From Streptomyces niveus (GTDB lineage: Bacteria > Actinomycetota > Actinomycetes > Streptomycetales > Streptomycetaceae): a DNA stretch of 47,388 bases. The stretch spans positions 1 to 47,388 of the forward strand of contig NZ_MDCR01000111.1 of the NCBI RefSeq assembly GCF_001723055.1. Reading direction: 5' to 3'. Below the pieces are notes generated by a model. That model saw only the letters and a program-made list of their open reading frames with translations, was not told where the DNA came from and did not search any database. Below are positions 1-8,255 of the stretch, one piece after another (positions within the stretch are counted from its first letter, which is position 1; every line of letters begins with the position of its first letter). The translations under genes were made by a program, and so were the position numbers.

Positions 1-37
1 ACATAAGGCATGTCGGGTTGCCAGGCGGTGGACAAGG

Positions 38-562
38 TCAGCACCAGCGGGGCGCCTGGCCGATGTTCTCGATGTACGCGGCCGAACCCCAGGCCCAGTT
101 GCCGTCGGTGAGCAGGTACCAGCGGTCGTTGCCGTTCACGTTGTCGCCCCGCGTCTTGCAGAAGATGTGCACGATCTGGCCGTACGCGGCGGTGCCGATG
201 ACCCGGCTGCTGCGGGTGGGCCTGTCGCGCAGCAGGAGCCCGCTCCTGGCGATGACGCGGCCCTTGTACTCGCGGGCGGCGGCGGCCTCGGCCTCGTTCT
301 CGGCGGCCTCGGTGACTTCGGGGGCCCCGGTGGTCTCGGCGGCCTCGTTGGCTTCGGCGGCGGCTTCGTCGGCATCGGTGGGCGCCGGGCCCTCGGTGGG
401 GGTGTCGACGTGGCCGTTCCAGCTGACCGGCGGCGGGGTCGGAACCGCCGCCAGCGCGGGAGTCGCGGTGAGGGCCGCCGCGGCGACGGCGAGGGCGGCG
501 GCGTACGGGCCGAAGGAACCCCGGAGGCGCGGGGCAGAGGAACGCAGGGAACGCTGGGACAT
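38..562 (-). CDS. Secreted SH3-like domain protein
   Basis: A 174-residue protein. The N-terminus is basic, followed by an Ala-rich hydrophobic stretch ending near ALA-AVP (about residues 15-39), which reads as a Sec signal peptide. Residues about 45-95 are a low-complexity Ala/Glu/Pro/Thr linker. The C-terminal 75 residues contain the GLLLRDRPTRSSRVIG pattern typical of bacterial SH3 (SH3b) domains, with two cysteines (IFCKT and the final RWC) that could form a disulfide outside the cell. The ATG at 562 has an AGGAG ribosome-binding site eight bases upstream and a good vegetative promoter further up (631-659). SH3b domains usually bind peptidoglycan or cell-wall ligands. The ligand here is unknown and no catalytic domain is present. 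The gene is monocistronic as far as can be seen. Confidence 0.85.
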   Translation of the reverse strand: MSQRSLRSSAPRLRGSFGPYAAALAVAAAALTATPALAAVPTPPPVSWNGHVDTPTEGPAPTDADEAAAEANEAAETTGAPEVTEAAENEAEAAAAREYKGRVIARSGLLLRDRPTRSSRVIGTAAYGQIVHIFCKTRGDNVNGNDRWYLLTDGNWAWGSAAYIENIGQAPRWC

Positions 563-630
563 GCGTGACTCCTGATGTTCGGGAACGGGGCGGGAAGCCG
601 ACGGAAAACTGCTCGGTCCTCGCCCGATTT

Positions 631-659
631 ACCCTAGGTTCGTCACATTCTGTCCGCAA
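631..659 (-). promoter_or_regulatory. Vegetative-type promoter for the SH3-like gene
   Basis: On the minus strand a -35 TTGCGG (659-654) is followed after 17 bp by a -10 TAGGGT (636-631). The -10 matches the streptomycete HrdB consensus TAG(A/G)(A/G)T exactly, and the -35 keeps the TTG. The expected transcript start near 624 gives a leader of about 60 nt before the ATG at 562. Confidence 0.6.
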
Positions 660-695
660 CCGTAACTCTGCGTCGCCCACGCCCCCGCGTGCGCG

Positions 696-1079
696 TCAGC
701 GCTGGTACGGGTTGCCGCCCTGGCCCGGCTGCTGCCCCTGGCCGCCCTGGCTGAACGGGTTCCCGCCACCCTGCTGACCGCCCTGACCGCCCTGCGCGAA
801 CGGGTTGGCGCCGTGCTGCTGGCCGACACCCTGCTGGGCCTGCGTCGCGCTCTGCGCGAGCAGCTGCTCGGCCTGCTCGTTCGGCACCTGGTGCTCCACG
901 CCGCAGAAGGTGCACTGCGTGTAGTGCTTCGTCGAGTACGGGAACAGCGGCACGAAGAACAGCGTGAACTTGGAGACGCGCTTGCGCAGCGTGTGCGCCG
1001 ACGGATTGCCGCACTGGCCGCACACGAGCGTCAGTATCGCCAGTTGGTAGATGTAGCCCTTGGTGCCGAAGATGATCAT
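696..1079 (-). CDS. Small zinc-ribbon protein with NPF-repeat tail
   Basis: A 127-residue protein. Two Cys pairs, C20-x-x-C23 and C56-x-x-C59, flank a short hydrophobic/basic segment (about residues 31-50, KFTLFFVPLFPY) and form a likely four-cysteine zinc ribbon. From about residue 78 the protein is Gly/Gln-rich and disordered, with the unit NPF/NPF/NPY repeated three times. The ATG at 1079 is preceded by GAAGGA at good spacing. Similar small zinc-ribbon proteins are widespread in Streptomyces with no assigned role. The hydrophobic patch could be part of the fold or a membrane-facing surface. It lies downstream of, and in the same direction as, the LigD-polymerase gene with a 92-bp gap, so co-transcription is possible but unproven. 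Confidence 0.8.
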   Translation of the reverse strand: MIIFGTKGYIYQLAILTLVCGQCGNPSAHTLRKRVSKFTLFFVPLFPYSTKHYTQCTFCGVEHQVPNEQAEQLLAQSATQAQQGVGQQHGANPFAQGGQGGQQGGGNPFSQGGQGQQPGQGGNPYQR

Positions 1080-1171
1080 GCGTGGTTCCTTCTCTGCTCA
1101 TGGCGCTTCACGACGCCTCATCACGCTCATGACTGGCGTGCCCCTATGGTGCCTGCCGCCGGCGGCGGCTG

Positions 1172-2056
1172 TCAGGGCAGGCGTCCGGCCCGGTTGAGAT
1201 TGATGAGCGGGCCGAGGAGGTCCCCGTACCGCTCCAGCCGCCCCGCGATGTCGCCGACGCGGAAGACCAGGTCCTCCGGCGCCGCGCATCCCGCGACCTC
1301 TTCCCAGGACACCGGGGTGGAGACGGTCGGTTCCGTCCGCGCGCGCACCGTGTACGGCGCCGCCGTCGTCTTCGCCGCCGAGTTCTGGCTGTGGTCGACG
1401 AAGACCTTGCCGGGGCGCAGCGCCCGGGTCATCCGGTGGACCACCAGCCGTGGCAGTTCGGCCTCCGCCTCGACGGCGAGCGACTTGGCGTACGCGGAGA
1501 CCTCCGGCGACGGCGTCGGCTCCAGCGGTACGAGCAGATGCAGACCCTTCGAGCCGGACGTCTTGGCGTACGCGCTCAGCCCGTCCGCCGCCAGCCGCTC
1601 GCGCAGCCACAGCGCGGCGGCGCAGCACTCCACCACGGTGGCGGGCTCGCCGGGGTCCAGGTCGAAGACGATGCGGTCGGCGCGCGCCGGGTTGTCGACC
1701 TGCCACTGCGGGGTGTGGAACTCCACCACCAGGTTCGCCGCCCACATCAGCGTCGCCAGATCCTCCACCAGCACCTGCTTGGCGAGCTGGCCCGCCGAAC
1801 GCGGCACCGCCGCCGTACGCACCCAGGAGGGCGCTCCGGGCGGCGGATTCTTGGTGAAGAAACGCTGGCCCGCGGGGCCGTCCGGGAAGCGGAGGAAGGA
1901 GACGGGGCGGCCCGCCAGATGGGCGAGCAGGGCGCCGGCCGACGTCGCGCAGTAGTGCAGCAGCTCGCCCTTGGTGGTCCCGGTGGCCGGATAGAGGACC
2001 TTGTCGAGATTGCTGAGGGCGATCCGTCGCCCCTCCACCTCCGCGATTGGCGTCAT
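1172..2056 (-). CDS. LigD-type polymerase/primase domain protein (NHEJ)
   Basis: A 294-residue stand-alone archaeo-eukaryotic primase-type polymerase domain, as found in bacterial LigD. This family fills gaps and adds nucleotides at broken ends during Ku-dependent end joining. Visible family signatures are the DLDP metal-binding motif, the SGSKGLHLLVPL segment and the DHSQN...KTTAAPYTVR...VSTPVSWEEV C-terminal block. No ligase or phosphoesterase domain is attached, so sealing must come from a ligase encoded elsewhere. The frame is open upstream to 2167, but that extension would run into ku. The ATG at 2056 gives the family-like start MTPIAEVEGRRIALSNLDKVLYP. It is divergent from ku, with only 40 bp between start codons, which fits shared control of the two repair genes. 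Confidence 0.9.
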   Translation of the reverse strand: MTPIAEVEGRRIALSNLDKVLYPATGTTKGELLHYCATSAGALLAHLAGRPVSFLRFPDGPAGQRFFTKNPPPGAPSWVRTAAVPRSAGQLAKQVLVEDLATLMWAANLVVEFHTPQWQVDNPARADRIVFDLDPGEPATVVECCAAALWLRERLAADGLSAYAKTSGSKGLHLLVPLEPTPSPEVSAYAKSLAVEAEAELPRLVVHRMTRALRPGKVFVDHSQNSAAKTTAAPYTVRARTEPTVSTPVSWEEVAGCAAPEDLVFRVGDIAGRLERYGDLLGPLINLNRAGRLP

Positions 2057-2096
2057 ACGATGAGAATCCCACGAATTCGGATGTAAGGGATTAACC

Positions 2097-3113
2097 GTGC
2101 GATCCATATGGAACGGCGCAATCTCCTTCGGTCTGGTCAGCATCCCGATCAAGCTGGTGAACGCCACCGAGAGCCACTCGATCTCCTTCCGGCAGATCCA
2201 TTTGGCGGACGGCGGCCGGATTCGTTACCGGAAGGTCTGCGAGCTGGACGAGGAGGAGGTCACCTCCGCCGAGATCGGCAAGGCGTACGAGGACGCGGAC
2301 GGCTCGATGATCCCGATCACGGACGACGACCTGGCCCAGCTCCCGCTGCCGACGGCGAAGACGATCGACATCGTGGGGTTCGTGCCGGAGTCGTCCATCG
2401 ACCCGCTCCAGGTGGGTGCGGCGTACTACATCGCGGCGAACGGCGTACCCGCCGCGAAGCCGTACACGCTGCTGCGTGAGGCGCTGAAGCGCAGCGAGAA
2501 GGTCGCGATCGCGAAATTCGCCCTCCGGGGCCGCGAGCGGCTGGGCATGGTGCGGGTCCTCGGCGACGTGATCGCCCTGCACGGGCTGCTCTGGCCGGAC
2601 GAGATCCGGCAGCCGGAGGGGGTGGCGCCGGAGACCGAGGTCAGCATCCGCGACGCCGAACTCGACCTGGCCGACGCCCTGATGGACACGCTCGGCGAGG
2701 TCGAACTGGACTCGCTGCACGACGACTACCGGGAGGCCGTCGAGGAGCTGATCGCCTCCAAGGCGGGCGGCGCGGCGCTGCCGGCGCCCGAGGCGGGGGA
2801 GCGGCGCGGGGGGAAGGTGCTGGACCTGATGGCGGCGCTGGAGGGCAGTGTGCGGGCGGCGAAGGAGTCGCGGGGCGAGGGCGACGCCGAACACGCCGAG
2901 GTGACGCACCTGCCGACGCGCACGAAGCCGACGGGCACGAAGAAGGCGGCGTCGAAGACCACGGCGAAGCAGGCCCCGGCGAAGACGCCCGCGAAGAAGG
3001 CGGCGGCCAAGAAGACGACGACGGGCAAGACCGCCGCGAAGAAGACGGCGGCGAAGAAGACGACCACGAAGACGACGGCGAAGAAGGCCCCGGCGAAGAA
3101 GCGCGCCTCCTGA
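2097..3113 (+). CDS. ku: Ku-type DNA end-binding protein
   Basis: A 338-residue bacterial Ku, which forms a homodimeric ring on double-strand break ends and recruits LigD-type enzymes. The start MRSIWNGAISFGLVSIPIKLVNAT is a family hallmark. The GTG start at 2097 has AAGGGA seven bases upstream. The Ku core occupies about residues 1-260. The last 60 or so residues are a Lys/Ala/Thr/Pro tail built from repeated KTTAKK/APAKK units, like histone H1 tails, a feature of many actinobacterial Ku proteins that is thought to aid DNA binding. Divergent from the polymerase-domain gene; convergent with the VOC gene, 42 bp away. Confidence 0.95.
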   Translation: MRSIWNGAISFGLVSIPIKLVNATESHSISFRQIHLADGGRIRYRKVCELDEEEVTSAEIGKAYEDADGSMIPITDDDLAQLPLPTAKTIDIVGFVPESSIDPLQVGAAYYIAANGVPAAKPYTLLREALKRSEKVAIAKFALRGRERLGMVRVLGDVIALHGLLWPDEIRQPEGVAPETEVSIRDAELDLADALMDTLGEVELDSLHDDYREAVEELIASKAGGAALPAPEAGERRGGKVLDLMAALEGSVRAAKESRGEGDAEHAEVTHLPTRTKPTGTKKAASKTTAKQAPAKTPAKKAAAKKTTTGKTAAKKTAAKKTTTKTTAKKAPAKKRAS

Positions 3114-3155
3114 GACCCGGTGTGTCCCGCGTTCCGCCGAGTCGGCGGCGGGCCC

Positions 3156-3590
3156 TCAGTCGAGACAGAACTCGTTGCCCTCGACGTCCTGCATCGGCTG
3201 GCACGACTCGTTCTCGTCGTCGGCCGGCAGCAGCTGCCCGCGTACGGCGCCGAGCGCGACCAGTCGGGCGCATTCGGCCTCAAGCGCGGCCAGGCGCTCC
3301 TCACCCACGAGCCCGGTGCCGACCCGCACGTCGAGGTGCACCCGGTTCTTGACGACCTTGCCCTCGGGGACGCGCTGGAAATAGAGGCGCGGGCCCACGC
3401 CCGAGGGATCGCCGCAGGCGAACCCCGCGCCCTGCCGCTCGGGCGGTAGTGAGCGCGTGTACTCGTCCCACGTGGCGAACCCTGTCGGCGGGGGCGGTAC
3501 GACGTATCCCAACACCTCGCACCAGAAGCGGGCGACCCGTTCGGGGTCCGCGCAGTCGAAGGTGACCTGGAACTGCTTGATCGACGCCAT
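3156..3590 (-). CDS. VOC (glyoxalase-like) domain protein
   Basis: A 144-residue single-domain protein of the vicinal oxygen chelate fold. It begins MASIKQFQVTFDCADPERVARFWCEVLGY, the standard first beta-alpha unit, and ends DVEGNEFCLD, the usual last strand with its conserved glutamate. VOC proteins include isomerases, dioxygenases and resistance proteins, and the sequence alone does not choose between them. The ATG at 3590 is the only sensible start. Convergent with ku, so probably a stand-alone gene. Confidence 0.85.
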   Translation of the reverse strand: MASIKQFQVTFDCADPERVARFWCEVLGYVVPPPPTGFATWDEYTRSLPPERQGAGFACGDPSGVGPRLYFQRVPEGKVVKNRVHLDVRVGTGLVGEERLAALEAECARLVALGAVRGQLLPADDENESCQPMQDVEGNEFCLD

Positions 3591-3721
3591 CGGGCCATCG
3601 TAGGGGCGGGGCGCGGCCGTGATCGAGCGGTTTTGGAGCCGGCCGGGTGCGTGGGCCGGACCCGTCGGCCGGGCACGTCGGCCGTGCCCCGGTCACGAAG
3701 GCCCGCGCCGTATGCGCGTTA

Positions 3722-3741
3722 TGGATTCTGTTGGATTCTGT
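3722..3741. repeat. Perfect tandem 10-bp repeat upstream of the GH97 gene
   Basis: The decamer TGGATTCTGT occurs twice head to tail with no gap, about 140 bp before the GH97 start codon, in a 289-bp intergenic stretch that is less GC-rich than its surroundings. A direct repeat of one helical turn is a typical arrangement for a regulator site, but no known family consensus is recognised. Confidence 0.45.
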
Positions 3742-3879
3742 GCGACAGACCCTGGCGGTTCCGGGGAATTCCGGTGGACAATCCGGGGCGCGGGTGCCCC
3801 GTCAGGCAGAGCCCTGTCGTCACCGACTCGCGCCCCGTTGTTGCCCGTTGAGCCCGGCTCCGAGTGAGAGGGACAAGCG

Positions 3880-6555
3880 ATGACGCACAGCAGACCAGGA
3901 TCAGCGAACCGATGGCGCGCCGCCTGGGCGACCGCACTCGCGGGGGTGCTCTGCCTCGGGACCCCTGCCGCGGCCCAGGACGGCGCGGGCGACCCCCGGC
4001 CCGCCGGCGCCGCCTGGACCGTGTCCCGCGGCGGGCCCGCCGCCGACGTGACGCTCGACCCCGCCGACGGCACGCTCACCCTCGCCGTACGCGACGGGGC
4101 CCGCACCCTCGTGGAGCCCTCGCCGCTCGGCGTCGTCACCGAGGACGCCGACCTGACGCGCGGGCTGCGCCTGGTGGACCGCCACGACCGCCGGATCGCC
4201 GAGCGGTACACCACCGTCGTCGGCAAGGAGCGGCGCCGCACCGTGGACATGGCGCAGTCGCGCTTCGCCCTGGAGGGGGCGGGCGGGGCCCGGATCGACC
4301 TGGTCGTGCGCGCGGCGGCCGACGGGGTCGCGTACCGCTATGTGCTCCCCGCCGGTTCGGGGGACGTGCTGCGCGAGGCGTCCGGCTTCGTGCTGCCGGG
4401 CGACGCGCCCGCCCGGCTGAGCGACTACTCGGTCAACTACGAGCAGCCGTACGACGGTTCGACCGCCGCCGGGGCTTCGAGCGGACAGTACGCCTACCCC
4501 GCGCTCTTCCAGGTCGGCGACGACCACGTCCTGCTCTCCGAGGCGGACGTCGACGGCCGCTATCCCGCGAGCCGTCTCACGCACACGGCGGGCAGCGGCC
4601 GTTACGACGTCGCGCTCGCCGACCCCGCCGTGCCCGTGCCCCCCGACGGGCCGCTCGCGACGCCCTGGCGGACGGTGATCGCGGGTGATCTGGCGACGGT
4701 GACCGAGTCCACGCTCGTGGACGACCTGGCCCCGCCCTCCCGGATCGCCGACACCTCCTGGATCCGCCCCGGCGCGGTCGCGTGGTCCTGGCTCGCCGGA
4801 TTCGGGGCGGCGCAGCGCAGCCTGGAGACCCAGCAGCGGTTCGTGGACTACGCGGCGGCGCACGGCTGGGAGTACTCCCTGGTGGACGACGGCTGGAACA
4901 CCACCGACTGGATGCCGCAGCTGATGGAGTACGCCGAACGACGCGGCGTGGGCGTCCTGTTGTGGATGCACTGGACCGATCTCGACACCGCCGCCGAGCG
5001 CACGGCCCAGCTCGACAAGGTCAAGAAGTGGGGCGCCGCCGGGCTGAAGATCGACTTCATGGACTCGGACTCGCGGGTACGCATGGGCTGGTACGACGAG
5101 ATCCTGCGGGAGACCGCCGACCGTGAGCTGATGGTCAACTTCCACGGGTCGACCCTGCCGCACGGCATTCAGCGCACCTGGCCCCATGTCATGACGATGG
5201 AGGGCGTGCACGGCGCCGAGCAGGGCGACGTCCAGGCCGACGACATGGCCACCCTGCCCTACACCCGCAACGTGGTGGGCTCCATGGACTTCACACCCAT
5301 GGGCTTCCAGTTCGGGCGGCGCAACAACACCGAGGCCGCCGAACTGGCGCTGTCCGTCGTGTACGAGTCCGGGTTCCAGAACTACGCGGGCAGCGTCGAG
5401 GCGTACCGCTCCCGCCCCGAGGTCGCCCGCTTCCTGGAGCAGGTGCCGACCGTGTGGGACGAGAGCCGGCTCGTCGCCGGTTCACCGGGCGAGGGGGCGA
5501 CCTTCGCGCGCAGGAACGGCGACCGGTGGTTCGTCGGCTCGGTGCGGGCGGGCGACGGGGGTACGGAGCGGGTGCCGCTGACGTTCCTTGGCTCCGGGCC
5601 GTGGCGGGTCGACACGGTACGGGACGGCGCGGCCGGACTGGTCAGGGACAGTCGTGTGACGGACCGTCAGGACGCGATCATGGTGCCCGTGTTGGCGGAC
5701 GGCGGCTTCGTCGCGCAGATCTGCCGCGCGGTCCCGGGCCGGGACAGCTGCGACCGCCCGGTGGACACGGTGCCGGCCGGCACGCTGTCCGTCACCCCCG
5801 AGAGGACCGACGCCCGGCCGGGGACGACGGTCGATGTCGCGGCGCGCTTCGTACTGGACGAGGCGGGCCCCGCCGAGGACGTGACGCTGCGCGCCCGTAC
5901 CCCCGAGGGCTGGGCGGTCGACGGCGCGGACGCCACGGTGGACGAACTGGCCGACGGCGCCGCGCTCGACGCGTCCTGGCGCGTCACGGTCCCCGCCGAC
6001 CCGGCGTACGGAACGACGGAGATCCCGGTCACGCTGACCTACCGCGACCCGGACGCCCCACGGGGCGCGCCGCCGCTGACGGTCGAGCGCACGGTGCGCG
6101 TCTTCGTCGCACGCGAAGGCACCGTGTACGTCAGCTCGTTGCCGTTCACCGCCGAGTCGAACGGCTGGGGCCCGGTCGAACGCGACCGGTCCAACGGCGA
6201 GAACGGCCCGGCCGACGGCGGCCCCCTGCGGCTCGGCGGCACGACGTACGACAAGGGACTCGGCGTCCATGCCCGCTCCGAGGTGACGGTGGCCCTGAAC
6301 GGCGCGTACGACCGCTTCGCGGCCGAGACCGGCATCGACGAGGAGAAGGCGGACAAGGGCTCGGTGCTCTTCGAGGTGCTGGGCGACGGTCAGGTACTGG
6401 CCCGCAGCGGCGTCCTGGGCCCGGCGGACGAGCCGTACGCCTTCGACGTCGACGTGAGCGGCGTCGGCCAGCTGACGCTGCGCGTGACGGACGGCGGCGA
6501 CGGCATCGACTCGGACCACGCGGACTGGGCGGACGCGCGCCTGCTGGAGAAGTAA
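3880..6555 (+). CDS. Secreted GH97 glycosidase with NEW3-like and NPCBM-like regions
   Basis: An 891-residue exported alpha-glycosidase. A signal peptide (about 1-33, ending TPAAAQ) is followed by the GH97 N-terminal beta-sandwich, then a TIM barrel (about 295-560) with WSWLAGFG, YSLVDDGWN and GLKIDFMDSDS. In GH97 enzymes the catalytic nucleophile of the retaining subgroup is the Asp of the KIDF-type motif (here D392), and the Glu in MTMEGVHG (E441) fits the acid/base. This points to a retaining, alpha-galactosidase-like enzyme rather than an inverting SusB-like one. About 640-740 is an NPCBM-associated beta-sandwich (NEW3-like), and about 755-890 an NPCBM-type carbohydrate-binding module (YDKGLGVHARSEV). 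The ATG at 3880 has GAGAGGGA upstream. Substrate specificity is inferred, and no transporter or other glycosidase is adjacent. Confidence 0.88.
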   Translation: MTHSRPGSANRWRAAWATALAGVLCLGTPAAAQDGAGDPRPAGAAWTVSRGGPAADVTLDPADGTLTLAVRDGARTLVEPSPLGVVTEDADLTRGLRLVDRHDRRIAERYTTVVGKERRRTVDMAQSRFALEGAGGARIDLVVRAAADGVAYRYVLPAGSGDVLREASGFVLPGDAPARLSDYSVNYEQPYDGSTAAGASSGQYAYPALFQVGDDHVLLSEADVDGRYPASRLTHTAGSGRYDVALADPAVPVPPDGPLATPWRTVIAGDLATVTESTLVDDLAPPSRIADTSWIRPGAVAWSWLAGFGAAQRSLETQQRFVDYAAAHGWEYSLVDDGWNTTDWMPQLMEYAERRGVGVLLWMHWTDLDTAAERTAQLDKVKKWGAAGLKIDFMDSDSRVRMGWYDEILRETADRELMVNFHGSTLPHGIQRTWPHVMTMEGVHGAEQGDVQADDMATLPYTRNVVGSMDFTPMGFQFGRRNNTEAAELALSVVYESGFQNYAGSVEAYRSRPEVARFLEQVPTVWDESRLVAGSPGEGATFARRNGDRWFVGSVRAGDGGTERVPLTFLGSGPWRVDTVRDGAAGLVRDSRVTDRQDAIMVPVLADGGFVAQICRAVPGRDSCDRPVDTVPAGTLSVTPERTDARPGTTVDVAARFVLDEAGPAEDVTLRARTPEGWAVDGADATVDELADGAALDASWRVTVPADPAYGTTEIPVTLTYRDPDAPRGAPPLTVERTVRVFVAREGTVYVSSLPFTAESNGWGPVERDRSNGENGPADGGPLRLGGTTYDKGLGVHARSEVTVALNGAYDRFAAETGIDEEKADKGSVLFEVLGDGQVLARSGVLGPADEPYAFDVDVSGVGQLTLRVTDGGDGIDSDHADWADARLLEK

Positions 6556-6570
6556 CGGCCCGTCACCGAC

Positions 6571-6602
6571 TCCGGCGGGCCGCCGCGCGGCGGCCCGCCG
6601 GA
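6571..6602. terminator. Bidirectional terminator between GH97 gene and small gene
   Basis: A perfect 32-bp palindrome with 15-bp arms starting TCCGGCGGGCCG around a CG centre. It lies 16 bp after the GH97 stop and 18 bp from the stop of the convergent 83-aa gene. There is no T-run, as is usual in Streptomyces, but position and stem strength support termination from both sides. Confidence 0.75.
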
Positions 6603-6619
6603 AACGCCGGACAGAACAG

Positions 6620-6871
6620 CTAGCGGCCCGGCGCGTCCGGTACGAAGACGCTCAGCCGATACGTCGTCGGCAGCACCGTCCGGCCGCAGAGCGTGTCCAG
6701 ACGGAACATGGACGGGTCCCGCACCTCGTGTTCGGCCATCAGACGCCGGGCCTCGGTCCGCCACCGTGCCCCGTCGGTGGTCTCGTAGAGGACCGTCCAG
6801 TGGCCCGGCCCCAACTCGGCCGCCGAGGCGCGCCGTTCGGCGCCCCGTTTGCGCTTCCGCTGCCCCGGCAC
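6620..6871 (-). CDS. Conserved-looking small basic protein, function unknown
   Basis: An 83-residue protein starting at GTG 6871, giving MPGQRKRKRGAERR. A basic N-terminal tail of about 18 residues is followed by a compact domain (HWTVLYET...RLDTLCGR...PTTYRLSVFVP). The LDTLCGR and PTTYRLS blocks look like constrained family motifs and resemble short uncharacterised Streptomyces proteins that I recall without being able to name a family. The frame is open for about 550 codons upstream, but that part is antisense to the FAD monooxygenase gene and not credible. The ribosome-binding site is weak (GGTGGTGGG). It is divergent from the monooxygenase, with 123 bp between starts. Confidence 0.65.
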   Translation of the reverse strand: MPGQRKRKRGAERRASAAELGPGHWTVLYETTDGARWRTEARRLMAEHEVRDPSMFRLDTLCGRTVLPTTYRLSVFVPDAPGR

Positions 6872-6994
6872 GTGCCCACCACCGCCAACTCGTGCCCCAC
6901 CGGCGATCGTAGAGGCGTATGTCACTCGAATAGGATTCCACACCAGGGTCACCACCAGCAGCACCAACAACTTCGACCGAGTGGAGAGTCCGGT

Positions 6995-8212
6995 ATGCGT
7001 GGAGGCAGCGTCGCCGTCGTCGGCGGCAGCATCGCGGGGTGTGCCGCAGCCCTGGCAGTGTCCCGAGGCGGAGCCGAGAAGGTCACCGTCTTCGAACGGG
7101 CCGACGCCGAACTCCGCGACAGGGGCGTCGGAATCGCCCTCCACGGTGACCGGTACGCCGAGCTGGAGAGTGCCGGATACGTGGCCGCCGAGATGCCGTG
7201 GGCGCCGCTGACCCACCGGGTGTGGACCGTGCGGGACGGGGAGTCCGAGTACGGCCGCGGCATCGCCGAGCAGTACTTCCCCTTCCGCGCCTACAACTGG
7301 GGCTCCCTGTGGAGCGAGTTGCGGCGCCGGGTCCCCGAAGAGGTCACCTACCGCTCCGGAGCGCTCGTCAGCGCCGTGGAGCCCGACTCCGACGGCGTCA
7401 CCGTCCAGCTCGCCGACGGACAGCGGGAGCGCTTCGACGCCGTCGTCGGCGCCGACGGGTACCGCTCCGTCGTACGCGACGCCATGTTCCCCGGCCTCGA
7501 CGCCACCTACGCCGGCTACATCGGCTGGCGCGGCACCTCCGCCGACGTCGCCGACCTGCCCCAGGACGGCAAGGAAGCGCACAACGTGGCCTTCCCCGGC
7601 GGCCACTGCATGATCTACCGCATCCCCGACGGCTTCGGCGGCCACCGGCTCAACTGGGTCCTCTACACCGCCCCGCCCGAGTCCGAGGGCCTGCACCCGG
7701 ACCTCAAGACCCCCACCTCGCTGCCGCCCGGCCGGCTCAACGCGGCGCTCACCGACCACCTCCGGGCCCTCGTCGCCGACAACTTCCCGCCCTACTGGGC
7801 GGCCAAGGTGCTCCGTACGCCCCCCGAGACCACGTTCATCCAGCCCATCTACGACCTGGAGGTGCCGCACTACACCTCGGGCCGGATGCTGCTCGTCGGC
7901 GACGCCGCCAGTGTCGCCCGCCCGCACATCGGCGGCGGCAGCGTGAAGGCGCTCCAGGACGCCAGTGCCCTGGAGACCGCCGCGGTGGCCGGGGGCAGCT
8001 GGAAGGAGATCCTGGAGGCGTACGACATCAGCCGTGGCCCCGTCGGCGCGGCCATGGTCGCGCTGGCCCGCAGGATGGGCGCCGCGCAGGTGGAGAACAC
8101 CCCGGACTGGAGCACCATGGACAAGGCGCGGTTCGACGGGTGGTGGCAGGACCAGAACAGCGGCTCCGACCGCAACAGCGGCTTCGGCGGGCACAGCATG
8201 AAGCGCCCGTAG
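6995..8212 (+). CDS. FAD-dependent monooxygenase (group A flavin hydroxylase type)
   Basis: A 405-residue flavoprotein. The N-terminal VVGGSIAGCAAA is the FAD dinucleotide-binding glycine motif, VVGADGYRSVVR is the DG motif that contacts FAD and NAD(P)H, and RMLLVGDAASVARPHIGGG is the GD motif around the FAD ribityl chain. This is the single-component hydroxylase family acting on aromatic and related substrates; the substrate cannot be read from sequence. The ATG at 6995 has GGAGAG upstream. The frame is open further upstream but lacks family-like sequence. The C-terminal tail (about 385-405) is Ser/Asn/Gly-rich. Convergent with livF and separated by a strong hairpin, so it is probably not part of the transporter operon. 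Confidence 0.85.
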   Translation: MRGGSVAVVGGSIAGCAAALAVSRGGAEKVTVFERADAELRDRGVGIALHGDRYAELESAGYVAAEMPWAPLTHRVWTVRDGESEYGRGIAEQYFPFRAYNWGSLWSELRRRVPEEVTYRSGALVSAVEPDSDGVTVQLADGQRERFDAVVGADGYRSVVRDAMFPGLDATYAGYIGWRGTSADVADLPQDGKEAHNVAFPGGHCMIYRIPDGFGGHRLNWVLYTAPPESEGLHPDLKTPTSLPPGRLNAALTDHLRALVADNFPPYWAAKVLRTPPETTFIQPIYDLEVPHYTSGRMLLVGDAASVARPHIGGGSVKALQDASALETAAVAGGSWKEILEAYDISRGPVGAAMVALARRMGAAQVENTPDWSTMDKARFDGWWQDQNSGSDRNSGFGGHSMKRP

Positions 8213-8219
8213 CCGTCGT

Positions 8220-8244
8220 GGCGGGGGCGCCCGGCGCCCCCGCC
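8220..8244. terminator. Bidirectional terminator between monooxygenase and livF
   Basis: A perfect 10-bp stem, GGCGGGGGCG (8220-8229) with CGCCCCCGCC (8235-8244) and a five-base loop, fills most of the 43-bp gap between two convergent genes. Confidence 0.75.
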
Positions 8245-8255
8245 GAAGACACGGC

